Source: Friedmanniella luteola
GTDB taxonomy: Bacteria > Actinomycetota > Actinomycetes > Propionibacteriales > Propionibacteriaceae
Assembly: GCF_900105065.1 (NCBI RefSeq)
Contig: NZ_LT629749.1
Coordinates: 1,612,001 to 1,676,000 of the forward strand
Direction: 5' to 3'
DNA: 64,000 nt
The notes beneath the pieces were generated by a model. It made no database searches, had not been told where the DNA came from, and worked only from the letters and a program-made list of their open reading frames with translations. The number at the start of each line of letters is the position of its first letter. Within the stretch, counting starts at the first letter, position 1. Positions 52,783-61,213 of the stretch are shown in pieces. Made by a program: the position numbers and the translations under genes.

Positions 52783-53274
52783 GCTCGGAACGCTATCTCA
52801 CGCCGATCTCGGCCAACGTGGTCACAACACGCGGATGCCCTCGCGGCACACGACCGTAGCGGCCACGGTGAGGCGGGCCCTCGGGGGTAGAGGCATGGCC
52901 ACCACCCTGCCGATCGGGTTCAGATGCGGCCGCATCTGATCATGCTTCAGTGGAAATTCGAGCGCCCGTACGCCCACCCTCGTGCGGTGCATGTCGGGGC
53001 CGACCCTCGTGCGGGGCACGTCAGTGACCGACCGACGCGCGGGACGGAGCAGTCAGTGACCCTTCTGCCGAAGGAGCCGGCATGGCCAAGAGGGGGCTAA
53101 TTCGGGTCCGCCCTTGAACATGTGCCCGACGCATCAGCTCGTCGCGGCCGATTCGGTTGCGTACGACCGGTTGGATGCTATGTTCCTTGTGCTTGATCTT
53201 GGCTCGGGGATTCGCGGTGCTGCGGTGCTTCTCGCTGGCAGTTTGTTTGGCGGTTTAACCGCTGTGAAAGCTGA
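52783..53274. other. Gap with repeat cluster and sortase promoter region
   Basis: Contains repeat cluster 5 and, before the sortase, a possible promoter: TTGCGT (53157-53162) and TATGTT (53179-53184) with 16-bp spacing. The long plus-strand frame starting at 53114 overlaps the sortase in another frame and is not considered real. Confidence 0.4.
52972..53062. repeat. Hairpin-repeat cluster 5
   Basis: Two good units (CCACCCTCGTGCGGTGCATG; CGACCCTCGTGCGGGGCACG) and diverged copies (ACGCGCGGGACG) spanning 90 bp upstream of the sortase-ferritin block. Confidence 0.7.
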
Positions 53275-54039
53275 GTGCTGGTGGAGATCCCCCCGCCGCT
53301 GTCTGCGGCACGTCCCCGGCGTCGTGTCCCGTCGTGGGTGCTGGCGCTGCTGGTCCCGGTGTGCGCGGTGGCCCCGTGGGCGATTTCCTGGCAGGCGCCG
53401 GTGGCGAATCCCTCGGCTGATCCGTCGGCGGTGATCAAGCAGGCGGTAGCGGCGCAGGGGCCGAAGAAGCGAGTGCCGGTGGCGCCCTCGGCCGCGGTGG
53501 TTGCGGCGTTGTCCAAGGAGCTCGCGGACCCGGCCGGTCAGGGCTACGACAAGCCGGTGTCGTCAAAGCAGGCGGCCGCGGTGCGGACGACTCCGGGCCG
53601 GTACCAGACGGTCGGCCGCATCCAGATCCCGCGGATCGGGTTGGACGTCGCCTACGGCGAGGGCGTGCACGAGTCGGTGCTGGAGCGCGGCCCCGGCCAC
53701 TGGCCAGGGACCGCACTGCCTGGCGGCGCCGGCACCGCGGTGCTGTCGGGGCACCGCAACACCCACACCGCGCCGTTCAAGGAGCTGGACATGCTGCGGC
53801 CGGGCGACAAGATCCGCGTCTCGGTCGGCAAGGGCAAGCCGACGACGTTCCGGGTCCTCGACACCACGATCGTGCCGGAGGCGAAGTACCCCGCATTCGT
53901 GCTGAAGCCGGCGAAGGACCCCGCGAGCCGCAATCTCACGGTGTTCGCCTGCCATCCCGAGGGCCACCCCATCTTCCGGATCGTGGTGCGGGCCAGCACC
54001 ACCGGTCCGGTCAAGAAGTCCGACGAGGGCGGGAGGTAG
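53275..54039 (+). CDS. Class E-type sortase
   Basis: A 254-aa membrane-anchored transpeptidase: N-terminal helix SWVLALLVPVCAVAPWAISW, linker, then the fold from IQIPRIGLDVAYGEGVHESV. Histidine in AVLSGHRNTHTAPF, cysteine in VFACHPEGHPIF and arginine in FRIVVRAST complete the active site; the CHP after the cysteine is typical of class E sortases of high-GC actinobacteria. GTG at 53275 or 53281. Substrates are not evident, though the two exported ferritin-like proteins downstream are the nearest candidates for co-function. Confidence 0.9.
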   Translation: MLVEIPPPLSAARPRRRVPSWVLALLVPVCAVAPWAISWQAPVANPSADPSAVIKQAVAAQGPKKRVPVAPSAAVVAALSKELADPAGQGYDKPVSSKQAAAVRTTPGRYQTVGRIQIPRIGLDVAYGEGVHESVLERGPGHWPGTALPGGAGTAVLSGHRNTHTAPFKELDMLRPGDKIRVSVGKGKPTTFRVLDTTIVPEAKYPAFVLKPAKDPASRNLTVFACHPEGHPIFRIVVRASTTGPVKKSDEGGR

Positions 54040-54132
54040 CTCCGGGACGTCGTCAACGTAGCGCCAGCTCTCGGGGAGCCGGCCGATGGCCACCACGCTC
54101 ATCTGCACTGCCCCTCACAGAGAGATCTCTGC

Positions 54133-54810
54133 ATGAACCACGAGAACCTTCCCCCGACTCCCGTCGACGAGTCCGACCCGGCCCGCCACGTGTTCGGCGG
54201 CCAGCCGGTGATGACCTTCGCCGACGAGGGCCAGCGCCGCAAGTTCCTCCGGGCGGCCGCCGTCGTCGGCTTCGGCTCGACGCTGGTGGCGCTGTCCCAG
54301 CGCGACAAGTTCGCGCTGGCCGACGCCTCAGCCAACGACCTCGAGATCCTGAACTACGCCCTCACCCTGGAGTACCTCGAGGCCGACTTCTACACGAAGG
54401 GTGTCAAGGGTGGCGCCTTGAAGGGCCGCGACCTGGAGCTGGTGACTCCGATCCGCGATCACGAGCAGGACCACGTCAGCGTGCTCACCGACACGGTGAA
54501 GTCTCTCGGCGGCAAGCCGGCGGCGAAGCCGAAGTTCACGTACCCCGACGGGACCTTTGACGACAAGGAGACCTTCCTGAAGACGGCGTCGACGTTCGAG
54601 GAGCTCGGCGTCACCGCCTACCACGGGCAGGTCGCCCTGATCGAGGATGGCGACATCCTCGCCGCCGCTGCCTCCATCGCGGGGGTCGAGTCCCGGCACG
54701 CCGCGGTCGTCGCGGACCTGCTGGGCGGCAACCCGTTCCCGTCGTCGTTCGAGAAGAACAAGTCCATGAAGGCCGTGCTCAAGGCCGCCGGCCCGTTCAT
54801 CGAGTCCTGA
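54133..54810 (+). CDS. Tat-exported ferritin-like domain protein
   Basis: A 225-aa protein of the Ferritin_2 (desiccation-related/Rds1-like) family. After a 35-residue N-terminal segment comes a Tat-like signal: QRRKFLRAAAVVGFGSTLVA. The four-helix domain begins LEILNYALTLEYLEADFYTK, where the E and Y residues line the di-iron-like site, and continues with IRDHEQDHVSVLTDTVKSLG and IAGVESRHAAVVADLLGG. Paralogue of the next gene. It may protect the envelope from oxidative damage or bind iron; this is inference. It lies 93 bp after the sortase. Confidence 0.92.
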   Translation: MNHENLPPTPVDESDPARHVFGGQPVMTFADEGQRRKFLRAAAVVGFGSTLVALSQRDKFALADASANDLEILNYALTLEYLEADFYTKGVKGGALKGRDLELVTPIRDHEQDHVSVLTDTVKSLGGKPAAKPKFTYPDGTFDDKETFLKTASTFEELGVTAYHGQVALIEDGDILAAAASIAGVESRHAAVVADLLGGNPFPSSFEKNKSMKAVLKAAGPFIES

Positions 54811-54828
54811 GAGAAGGCAGACCACATC

Positions 54829-55437
54829 ATGATCAACCGCAGAGACCTGATCAAGGGCACCGCCGCCGTCATCCCCGCGGCCGTCGGCCTGCAGATGCTG
54901 GGCACCAAGTGGGCCTTCGCTGCCGACGACTTCGGCGGACCCGTCGACGTCCTCAACTACGCCCTCACGCTGGAGTACCTGGAGGCGGAGTTCTACCGCC
55001 AGGGCAACCAGGCCGACCTGCTCACGGGCAAGGCGAAGAAGTACCTGGAGGACATCCAGAAAGACGAGGAGGCGCACGTCGTCGCCCTGAAGGACACCAT
55101 CACCAGCCTCGGCGCCACCCCGGTCGCCGCCCCGCAGGTGGACTTCGGGTCGGCGTTCAAGTCGAAGGCCAGCTACCTGGAGACCGCCTACACCTTCGAG
55201 AACCTCGGGGTGTCGGCCTACCTCGGCGCTGCCCCGAGCCTGCTGAAGGAGAAGGGGCTGCTGACGGCCGCCGCCAGCATCTTCGGCGTCGAGGCCCGGC
55301 ACGCCGCCATCCTCGGCGTCCTCGGAAAGAAGGAGGCCGAGGGCGGGGTCTACCAGGGCTCGTTCGAGAAGCCCGCCACCCGGGCAGCGGTCCTCAAGGC
55401 CGCCAGCCCGTTCCTCGTCAAGGCGCAGACCCTCTAG
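54829..55437 (+). CDS. Tat-exported ferritin-like domain protein (tandem paralogue)
   Basis: A 202-aa protein with a clean Tat signal (MINRRDLIKGTAAVIPAAVG) and the same ferritin-like domain: VDVLNYALTLEYLEAEFYRQ, DIQKDEEAHVVALKDTITSL and ASIFGVEARHAAILGVLGKK. The glutamates and histidines of helices 1-4 match those of the upstream gene, showing gene duplication. It starts 18 bp after that gene, with AGAAGG before the ATG, so the two are co-transcribed. A strong terminator follows, then the Nramp transporter gene. Confidence 0.92.
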   Translation: MINRRDLIKGTAAVIPAAVGLQMLGTKWAFAADDFGGPVDVLNYALTLEYLEAEFYRQGNQADLLTGKAKKYLEDIQKDEEAHVVALKDTITSLGATPVAAPQVDFGSAFKSKASYLETAYTFENLGVSAYLGAAPSLLKEKGLLTAAASIFGVEARHAAILGVLGKKEAEGGVYQGSFEKPATRAAVLKAASPFLVKAQTL

Positions 55438-55483
55438 AACCGGCGCGCCGGCCCGGACGTCGTCCAGGCCAGCTTTCGGGATG

Positions 55484-55514
55484 GAGGCCCCGGCACTCGT
55501 GGTGCCGGGGCCTC
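55484..55514 (+). terminator. Terminator after the ferritin-like genes
   Basis: GAGGCCCCGGCAC and GTGCCGGGGCCTC, a perfect 13-bp stem with a 5-base loop, 46 bp after the second ferritin-like stop and 33 bp before the Nramp start. Confidence 0.85.
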
Positions 55515-55547
55515 TGCCTGCCGCCCACCACCCGAGAAGGGCCGACG

Positions 55548-56783
55548 ATGGTGCTGCAGACACTGACTGCGCCGACTTCCCGAACGGCTCTGCTGGGCCG
55601 CACCCGCCTGCTCGGCCCGGCCTTCGTGGCGGCCGTCGCCTACGTCGACCCGGGCAACGTCGCGACCAACACCACCGCCGGGGCCACCTACCAGTACCTG
55701 CTGCTCTGGGTCCTGGTCGGCGCCACCTTGATGGCCGGGCTCATCCAGTACCTGTCGGCCAAGGTCGGCTGGCTGACCGGGGAGTCGCTGCCCGCCCTCG
55801 TCGGCGCCCGCACCCGCCGTCCGGTGCGGCTCGCCTACTGGGTGCAGGCCGAGCTGGTCGCCGTCGCCACCGACATCGCCGAGATCGTCGGCGGCGCCCT
55901 GGCCCTGCAGCTGCTCTTCGACCTGCCGCTGGTGGCCGGCGCCCTGGTCACCACGACCGTCTCCACCGCCCTGCTCTACGTCCAGCGGCACGGCCAGCCC
56001 ACCTTCGAGAAGGTCATCACCGCCCTGCTGGCCGTGGTCACCGTCGGCTTCCTCGCCGGGCTGGTCGTCGACCCGCCGGCAGCGGGCGAGGCCGCCCGCG
56101 GGCTCGTGCCCCGCCTCGCCGGCGTCGACAGCGCCCTGCTGGCCGTCGGCATGCTGGGCGCCACCGTCATGCCGCACGCGGTCTACCTGCACTCGGCGCT
56201 GGTCCGTGACCGGCACGGCCGGGCCGACGCGACCAACGCCCGCCCGGTGCTCGGCGCGGTCAAGGCCGACGTGGTGCTGGCCATGGTCGTCGCCGGCAGC
56301 GTGAACATCGGGATGCTGCTGCTGTCCGGCAGCGCGCTGTTCGGCCTGCAGCTGGACGGGCTGAGCGAGGTGCACGCGGCGATCGGGGCCGGGCTCGGCC
56401 CGCTGGTGGCGGTCCTGTTCGCCCTCGCGCTGCTGGCGTCCGGACTGGCCTCCACCTCGGTCGGCGGCTACGCCGGTGCGGTGATCATGGACGGCCTGCT
56501 GCACCGCCGGATCCCGCTGCTCTGGCGCCGCCTCGCCACCGCCATCCCGGCCCTGGTGCTGCTCGCCCTCGGCGCCGACCCCACCCAGCTGCTGATCCTG
56601 TCCCAGGTGGTGCTGTCCTTCGGCATCCCCTTCGCCCTGGTCCCGCTGGTCCGGATCGCCCGTGACCGCCGGCTGATGGCCCTGGTCCCCACCCGGGGCG
56701 CGACGATCGTCCTCACCTGGGCCGTCGTCGCGGCCATCGTCGCCCTCAACGCCCTGCTGGTGGTCCTGCTCGTCCTGGCCTGA
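55548..56783 (+). CDS. Nramp-family divalent metal transporter (MntH-like)
   Basis: A 411-aa proton-coupled Mn(II)/Fe(II) importer with eleven predicted helices. The DPGN motif of helix 1 is in AVAYVDPGNVATNTTAGATY, the helix-6 motif is MPHAVYLHSALVRDRHG, and SGLASTSVGGYAGAVIMDGL is also conserved. The methionine usual before PHA/PHN in helix 6 is present. It ends with LVVLLVLA. The ATG at 55548 follows GAGAAGGG. Placed after the ferritin-like genes, it points to metal and oxidative-stress handling in this block. Confidence 0.94.
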   Translation: MVLQTLTAPTSRTALLGRTRLLGPAFVAAVAYVDPGNVATNTTAGATYQYLLLWVLVGATLMAGLIQYLSAKVGWLTGESLPALVGARTRRPVRLAYWVQAELVAVATDIAEIVGGALALQLLFDLPLVAGALVTTTVSTALLYVQRHGQPTFEKVITALLAVVTVGFLAGLVVDPPAAGEAARGLVPRLAGVDSALLAVGMLGATVMPHAVYLHSALVRDRHGRADATNARPVLGAVKADVVLAMVVAGSVNIGMLLLSGSALFGLQLDGLSEVHAAIGAGLGPLVAVLFALALLASGLASTSVGGYAGAVIMDGLLHRRIPLLWRRLATAIPALVLLALGADPTQLLILSQVVLSFGIPFALVPLVRIARDRRLMALVPTRGATIVLTWAVVAAIVALNALLVVLLVLA

Positions 56784-56797
56784 CAAGAGCAGAGACG

Positions 56798-56824
56798 GCC
56801 CCGACGCCTGCCTGGTGTCGGGGC
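56798..56824 (+). terminator. Terminator after the Nramp gene
   Basis: GCCCCGACGCC and GGTGTCGGGGC (one G-T pair) around a 5-base loop, 14 bp after the stop. The next 430 bp hold no gene but include repeat cluster 6. Confidence 0.75.
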
Positions 56825-57099
56825 TTGCTGCTGGGAGTGTCAGCGTCCGACGAGGTCGATCAGCGCAGCGGTTGAACCCCTCGGCGTGCACATGTCTCCA
56901 AAATGGGTTGGGGGCGACTGAACAGGTGACCCGGCAGCATTCGGGTACAACAGAGATGGGTTCGCGCTGGGAAATGGCGAGACCCTGGTCGCGGGGGTTC
57001 AGCAGAGCAGCCCTCCCGGCTCGTCCGCCAGCTGCCGGCAACGCAGCCGGCGCTGGCCGGACCTTACCTCTGCATCCGAATTCCGAGAGTCGTAATTCG

Positions 57100-57165
57100 A
57101 CCCGATGCGGAGCACGTCAGTGGCCGACCCTCGTACGAGACGCGCACTGGCCGCCCCTCGTGTGG
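57100..57165. repeat. Hairpin-repeat cluster 6
   Basis: Units around CGATGCGGAGCACGTCAG, CCGACCCTCGTACGAGACG and GCCCCTCGTGTGG, ahead of a VOC gene. Confidence 0.65.
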
Positions 57166-57255
57166 CTTGACCTCTTCTGGGCGGGCCACTGTCCTGAGCC
57201 TGACCGCCTCAACCAGGCGACGAGGTGTCCAGCCGCTCGGCCTGACCTGGGCGGC

Positions 57256-57651
57256 ATGGCTACTTACTGGACCATCGGCGCTGACGCCGACGACCCAGCC
57301 GCCCTGGCTGCGTTCTGGGCCTTCGCGCTCGACTACGTGCTTGAGCCGGGCTATGACGACCCTGATGGTGCGTCCATCGTCGACCCCGCCGGCATCGGCT
57401 CTGCGATCGGGTTCCTGCGCGTACCCGAGGCAAAGACGGCCAAGAACCGCTTCCACATAGATATCCGGGTAGCAGGCGAGCCTCCGTGGGACTGGACTGA
57501 GCGCGCTGACCTGATGCGAGCGACGGTCGATCGACTGGTCACTCGTGGTGGCACCAAGGTCCGGGAAGAGTTCTACAGCGAGGGAGCCGGCAACGTGCTA
57601 GGTCACGTGGTCATGCTGGATCCCGAGGGCAACGAGTTTTGCGTGGCCTGA
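57256..57651 (+). CDS. Glyoxalase-like (VOC) domain protein
   Basis: A 131-aa protein of the Glyoxalase_6-like VOC group: IGADADDPAALAAFWAFALD, VDPAGIGSAIGFLRVPEAKT, NRFHIDIRVAG and HVVMLDPEGNEFCVA. The FHID...MLDPEGNEFCV pattern is the hallmark of this small actinobacterial family, of unknown substrate. The ATG at 57256 follows a GGCGGC leader. A four-unit repeat array lies directly after it. Confidence 0.9.
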   Translation: MATYWTIGADADDPAALAAFWAFALDYVLEPGYDDPDGASIVDPAGIGSAIGFLRVPEAKTAKNRFHIDIRVAGEPPWDWTERADLMRATVDRLVTRGGTKVREEFYSEGAGNVLGHVVMLDPEGNEFCVA

Positions 57652-57673
57652 GTCCCGTTGAAGCTTGCCACCG

Positions 57674-57835
57674 AGACGTGCGGAGCATGCGATAGCCGCC
57701 CCTTCGCCCGGGGCGCACGCAGTGGCCGACCCTCGTGCGGAGCATGTCAGTGAGCGACCCTCGTGTGGAGCACGTCAGTGGACGACCCTCGTGTGGAGCA
57801 CGTCAGTGGACGACCCTCGTACGGGACGCAGCCTT
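57674..57835. repeat. Hairpin-repeat cluster 7 (four tandem units)
   Basis: AGTG marks unit starts at 57721, 57749, 57777 and 57805, exactly 28 bp apart; cores CGTGCGGAGCATG and CGTGTGGAGCACG vary by single bases. An extra diverged unit lies at each end. Confidence 0.9.
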
Positions 57836-57935
57836 GGTCGGACGGGTTGGTACTCGACGCGTCAGGCAGCGGCCAAGACACGCCGACATGGCTTGATCAG
57901 CTTCGCGGTGAGCCGGCCCTTGGGATGATCCGAGC

Positions 57936-58232
57936 GTGAAGTTCAGGGTTCAGCAGATAGCCCGTGGCTTCTGGCGCGAGCGGTACCTCTTCTGCATCCA
58001 GGCCTCGACTAGCGAGGAGTGGCAGTGCCGCGATGTCGGCCCGCGTGAGCTCGACAAGGAGCTGCGCCAACTTGGCTTTGCGGACCATCGCGACTCCTAC
58101 GACATCTACACCAAACTTCGCTTCGCTGTTCGCCACTACGGCCTCGGCCATGGATACGTCGAGTGCGACCTGAGTGCTGATGTGACCGGTCCGGAACGGT
58201 TCGAGGGAGACCCTCGGCTCGACCGTGCCTAG
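57936..58232 (+). CDS. Hypothetical protein, 98 aa
   Basis: Reads VQQIARGFWRERYLFCIQAS, then DKELRQLGFADHRDSYDIYT, LRFAVRHYGLGHGYVECDLS. The mixed alpha/beta pattern with aromatics looks like a genuine soluble protein, but no family is recognised. The GTG at 57936 follows CGAG. A repeat cluster is 124 bp downstream. Confidence 0.6.
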   Translation: MKFRVQQIARGFWRERYLFCIQASTSEEWQCRDVGPRELDKELRQLGFADHRDSYDIYTKLRFAVRHYGLGHGYVECDLSADVTGPERFEGDPRLDRA

Positions 58233-58355
58233 CTGCCAGCGGTCGAACCTCGACGGCCAGAGGCGACCGCGTGCTCGCCAACCCAACATGTCGGACCAAG
58301 GCCACGGGGCGAACGTGGGTGGCCCGAGCTGAACCCGACGGCCGCGACGGCGACT

Positions 58356-58415
58356 TGCTGGACGACCCTCGTGCGGAGCACGTCAGTGGACCGTTGTGCG
58401 GACGCATGCAGTGGA
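58356..58415. repeat. Hairpin-repeat cluster 8
   Basis: One full unit with core CGTGCGGAGCACG and a diverged unit (CCGTTGTGCGGACGCATG) next to the 3' end of a minus-strand gene. Confidence 0.7.
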
Positions 58416-58422
58416 GAGGGAG

Positions 58423-58695
58423 CTAGCGGTTGTGCGGCAGGTCGGACTTGGTGGCATCGCGTTGACCAAGGCGTTGAGGCACGAACCAGCCAAGGAACCA
58501 CGTCAGCAGCGTCCAGAACGCCACTCGAACCAAGTCGCCGATCAGGCGCACACTAATGCCATCGAGGACGCCGACGATCGGGATGGCGATCGCCCCGATG
58601 ATGCAGAAGAGCAGCACTGTGCGAACTAGCTGGACGTGCGCTGCAATCCACCTCGCAGCTGAGCGTGCTGCACGGCGAAGCTCCGGGTTGGCCAC
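58423..58695 (-). CDS. Small membrane protein, 90 aa
   Basis: Two hydrophobic helices, VLLFCIIGAIAIPIVGVL (about residues 27-44) and VAFWTLLTWFLGWFV (about 58-72), with a basic N-terminus (LRRAARSAARW) and a short charged tail. GTG at 58695. No family is recognised. Confidence 0.55.
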   Translation of the reverse strand: MANPELRRAARSAARWIAAHVQLVRTVLLFCIIGAIAIPIVGVLDGISVRLIGDLVRVAFWTLLTWFLGWFVPQRLGQRDATKSDLPHNR

Positions 58696-58773
58696 CCGCC
58701 GATCCTAGGGTCGTGTCTCCTCGGCCGCGGGCGATCTGCGCCAACCGGAAGTTGCCGCATGGCTGACGCTCTG

Positions 58774-58828
58774 CAGTACGCGACCCTCGTGCGGAGCACG
58801 TAAGTGACCGACGCCCGTGCGGGTCGGA
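58774..58828. repeat. Hairpin-repeat cluster 9
   Basis: One full unit (CGACCCTCGTGCGGAGCACG) and one diverged (CCGACGCCCGTGCGGGTCGG), upstream of the membrane protein gene. Confidence 0.65.
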
Positions 58829-58978
58829 CCAGAAGAGGCCGCTCGTTCCGATCTCGGTCGCATAGGCGCGGCCGGTCGAATCGCCTCCGCACGATCGGTC
58901 CAAGCTCGAGGACGGCGTCACCGTGGAGGCTCGAGCGGTTGCACCGAGCGCGGATCTCGAACCGCTTCTGGGCGACGT

Positions 58979-59329
58979 CTAGTCCAGGACGGCGTAGAGG
59001 CGGGTGATGCGACCGTTGCGGACAATGGCGACGTCGCTGCCCCCCAGGACCGGGTCATCGTCCGGCGTTCCGAGCTGCCAGTGGAAGACCAGGAGGTCGT
59101 CAACTCCTTGGGCCGGTCTCTTCAGCGAGAAGAGCGTTGCCGGACCCATCAACGCGGCGAGGTCATCGATACGCCTGATGAACGCCTCACGGCCATCAAC
59201 AGGGCCGTCTTGGTCGACGTAGCGGATCGCCTCGTCGAAGAGGCCTTCGATGGCTTTCCGGCGCCGTTCAGGGTCGCGTTCGTTCGACACCTCGGTCAGG
59301 TAGCGGGTCGCCAGGTCTCCTGAGGTCAT
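58979..59329 (-). CDS. NTF2-like (SnoaL) family protein
   Basis: A 116-aa NTF2-fold protein: LATRYLTEVSNERDPERRRK, AIEGLFDEAIRYVDQDGPVD, GREAFIRRIDDLA and FHWQLGTPDDDPVLGGSDVA ending RNGRITRLYAVLD. Aspartates in the pocket could bind a small molecule or catalyse a cyclisation; the substrate is unknown. ATG at 59329. Repeat clusters lie upstream and downstream. Confidence 0.85.
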   Translation of the reverse strand: MTSGDLATRYLTEVSNERDPERRRKAIEGLFDEAIRYVDQDGPVDGREAFIRRIDDLAALMGPATLFSLKRPAQGVDDLLVFHWQLGTPDDDPVLGGSDVAIVRNGRITRLYAVLD

Positions 59330-59439
59330 GTCTCACCATGCCGTGTCCACAGGCTCTCGCGCTCGCCTCCCACAAATTCGTCGCTGAAATTGGCGCCGAT
59401 CCCGCTATCGGGCGTGAACCGGTGTCCTCTAGAGCCTCT

Positions 59440-59552
59440 GCACACGCACGAGGGTGGCCACTGCGTGCGTCCCTGTTGAAGTGGTCGCAAGGATCGGCCG
59501 GAGCACGTCAGTGGTCGACCCTCGTGCGGAGCACGTCAGTGACCGACCCTTG
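59440..59552. repeat. Hairpin-repeat cluster 10 (both orientations)
   Basis: First an inverted copy (CACGCACGAGGGTGGCCACT, then GCGTGCGTCCC), then two direct units (AGCACGTCAGTGGTCGACCC; CTCGTGCGGAGCACGTCAG). The only clear case of opposite orientation inside one cluster. Confidence 0.75.
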
Positions 59553-59618
59553 GGCAAAGCGCGGGGTGGCCGACCAATCTTCCGAGACAGCCGGCCCGTT
59601 GAGCCTGAGGATGGCTCT

Positions 59619-60011
59619 ATGACTCCCGAGTCCGCCGCCATCGCCGAGGCGTTCAGCCGACCGGTGCGCGCTGCCGGGCTGGAAGTGCGATCCGGCCAGG
59701 TGACCGAGCCAATGATGGTGCAAGTTGCCGTCACTGACAGTCGAAAAGGTGGCCACCTGGTTGCCCTATTCGAAGCGGCGACCAATGACTACGTGGGCGT
59801 ATGGCTCGACAACGGCGCAGACTTCTGGGAGCACGAGTGGCACCAGCCGGGCCGAGAAGAGTTCGCGGCTGAGCTCGGGGGAGTGGTTGTGGCGCACGTT
59901 GCGGGCGATGGGACGTACGAGAAGGGTGGCCGTCACTACCGCGTGACAGTCGGCGATGGGTCCATTCGGACCCGCTTCCGCGTAGACCGCGAGCGGGTGC
60001 TGGAGCTGTAG
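59619..60011 (+). CDS. Hypothetical protein, 130 aa
   Basis: Reads AIAEAFSRPVRAAGLEVRSG, VQVAVTDSRKGGHLVALFEA, NDYVGVWLDNGADFWEHEWH and GRHYRVTVGDGSIRTRFRVD. The beta-rich pattern is coherent but unfamiliar. The ATG at 59619 is chosen because 59611 is out of frame. A repeat cluster begins 33 bp after the stop. Confidence 0.6.
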   Translation: MTPESAAIAEAFSRPVRAAGLEVRSGQVTEPMMVQVAVTDSRKGGHLVALFEAATNDYVGVWLDNGADFWEHEWHQPGREEFAAELGGVVVAHVAGDGTYEKGGRHYRVTVGDGSIRTRFRVDRERVLEL

Positions 60012-60044
60012 GAGGACGGGCGATCCGATGGCTCCACCAGCGGA

Positions 60045-60150
60045 GCCTCATGCGGGGCATGTCAGTGGCCGACCGTTGTGCGGGACGCACGTCAGTGGAC
60101 GACCCTCGTGCGGGACGCACGGATCGGCCGACCGTTGTGCGGGACGAGTG
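60045..60150. repeat. Hairpin-repeat cluster 11
   Basis: Three units with 29-30-bp spacing whose cores are the longer GTGCGGGACGCAC form (loop GGA, 5- to 6-bp stem), between a plus-strand gene end and a minus-strand gene end. Confidence 0.85.
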
Positions 60151-60191
60151 GCCAGCTGGGGTAGCGAAAGGGCTCGCAGGAGATCCGGGTT

Positions 60192-60938
60192 TCAGTGGTT
60201 GGTGAGGAAACCTCCGTCGACGGGCAGGGTGTGGCCGGTGATCCAGGCGGCGTCGTCCGAGGCGAGGAACGCGACGGCTGCCGCGATGTCGTCGGGCTCA
60301 CCTACTCGGCCCAGCGGGTACAGCGGCTGCAGTCGGTCGGCGCCACCTTCTTGGTCGTCCCAGACTCGGGTCCTGATGGTGCCAGGGGCTACACCGTTCA
60401 CTCGGATGTGGCCGGGCCCGAGGGAGAGCGCAAGATTGGTGGTCAAGGAGACTACCCCGGCCTTGGCCGCGGAGTAGGGCTCACTTCCCAAAGAGGTGTG
60501 AGCGTTGATCGAACCGACGTTGACGATCGCTGCCCGGCTGCGCCGTCGTAGGTGGGGGATCGCGGCCCGGCAGCAGCGGACAACCCCAATCAGGTTGAGT
60601 TGGATCATCTGGTGCCACACCTCGTCGCCGGTGTCTTCGAACGACCCGTGCTGGGTGTCGCCCCCGGCGACGTTGACCAGCACGTCAAGCCCTTCGCCTC
60701 CGACTGTTTGGAATGCCTCGTCGACTGACTCGGGCTTCGTGACGTCCAGCGCGACGGCTCGATGGCCGTCACCGGGAAGTCGGAGAGCGACCTCGTTAGC
60801 TTCGCCCCCGTCGAGGTCGGCCACCACGACGCGTGCGCCTTCAGCGGCTAGACGGCCGGCACAGGCTCGACCTATGCCGTGGGCCGCACCGGTGACCAGG
60901 ACCACGGAGTCGACGAAGCGGCGGCTGTTGAGTTGCAC
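60192..60938 (-). CDS. Short-chain dehydrogenase/reductase (SDR)
   Basis: A 248-aa classical SDR: VVLVTGAAHGIGRACAGRLA, DVTKPESVDEAFQTVGG, VNVAGGDTQHGSFED, the serine in IVNVGSINAHTSLGSEPY, YSAAKAGVVSLTTNLALSLG and the tail HTLPVDGGFLTNH. This pattern is close to 3-oxoacyl-ACP reductase/glucose dehydrogenase-type SDRs. GTG at 60938 gives the natural N-terminus; further upstream the frame passes through a repeat cluster. Single gene. Confidence 0.92.
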   Translation of the reverse strand: MQLNSRRFVDSVVLVTGAAHGIGRACAGRLAAEGARVVVADLDGGEANEVALRLPGDGHRAVALDVTKPESVDEAFQTVGGEGLDVLVNVAGGDTQHGSFEDTGDEVWHQMIQLNLIGVVRCCRAAIPHLRRRSRAAIVNVGSINAHTSLGSEPYSAAKAGVVSLTTNLALSLGPGHIRVNGVAPGTIRTRVWDDQEGGADRLQPLYPLGRVGEPDDIAAAVAFLASDDAAWITGHTLPVDGGFLTNH

Positions 60939-60970
60939 ATCTGGAGCCTGGCACAACAAGAGCATCTCGA

Positions 60971-61022
60971 CCGCGCACTGTTGTGCGGGACGCACGCAAG
61001 CCGACCCTCGTGCGAAGCAGCC
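60971..61022. repeat. Hairpin-repeat cluster 12
   Basis: GTTGTGCGGGACGCACGC and CCGACCCTCGTGCGAAGC units between the SDR start and a small gene end. Confidence 0.7.
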
Positions 61023-61024
61023 GA

Positions 61025-61213
61025 TCAGTTGACGAGGTTGGAGCTGCAGCCGGCTTCCTTCTGCGCAATGCAGGGGCCTGACTTCTCCGGGTAGTCCGAC
61101 CACAGCCGGTCGACCCGCAGGTTGAGCAACAGCGTCCCGACCACAAGGAGCGCCACAACGATGGCAGCCGCGACCTGCCCACGGGTGAGTGCCCGAGTGC
61201 GCGCCTGTCTCAT
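61025..61213 (-). CDS. Small single-pass membrane protein, 62 aa
   Basis: A basic N-terminus (RQARTRALTRGQ), one helix (VAAAIVVALLVVGTLLLNL) and an exported tail with two cysteines (GPCIAQKEAGCSSNLVN). Such tails can form a disulfide. No family recognised. ATG at 61213. The 240 bp upstream hold no other gene. Confidence 0.5.
   Translation of the reverse strand: MRQARTRALTRGQVAAAIVVALLVVGTLLLNLRVDRLWSDYPEKSGPCIAQKEAGCSSNLVN

Noticed and set aside
53114-53434. Frame upstream of the class E sortase
   Set aside because: It overlaps the sortase start in another frame and turns into an Arg/Trp-rich shadow.
56825-57255. A tRNA-like segment after the Nramp terminator
   Set aside because: GGGTTCGCGCTGGG is reminiscent of a T-arm, but no acceptor stem or anticodon arm can be built.
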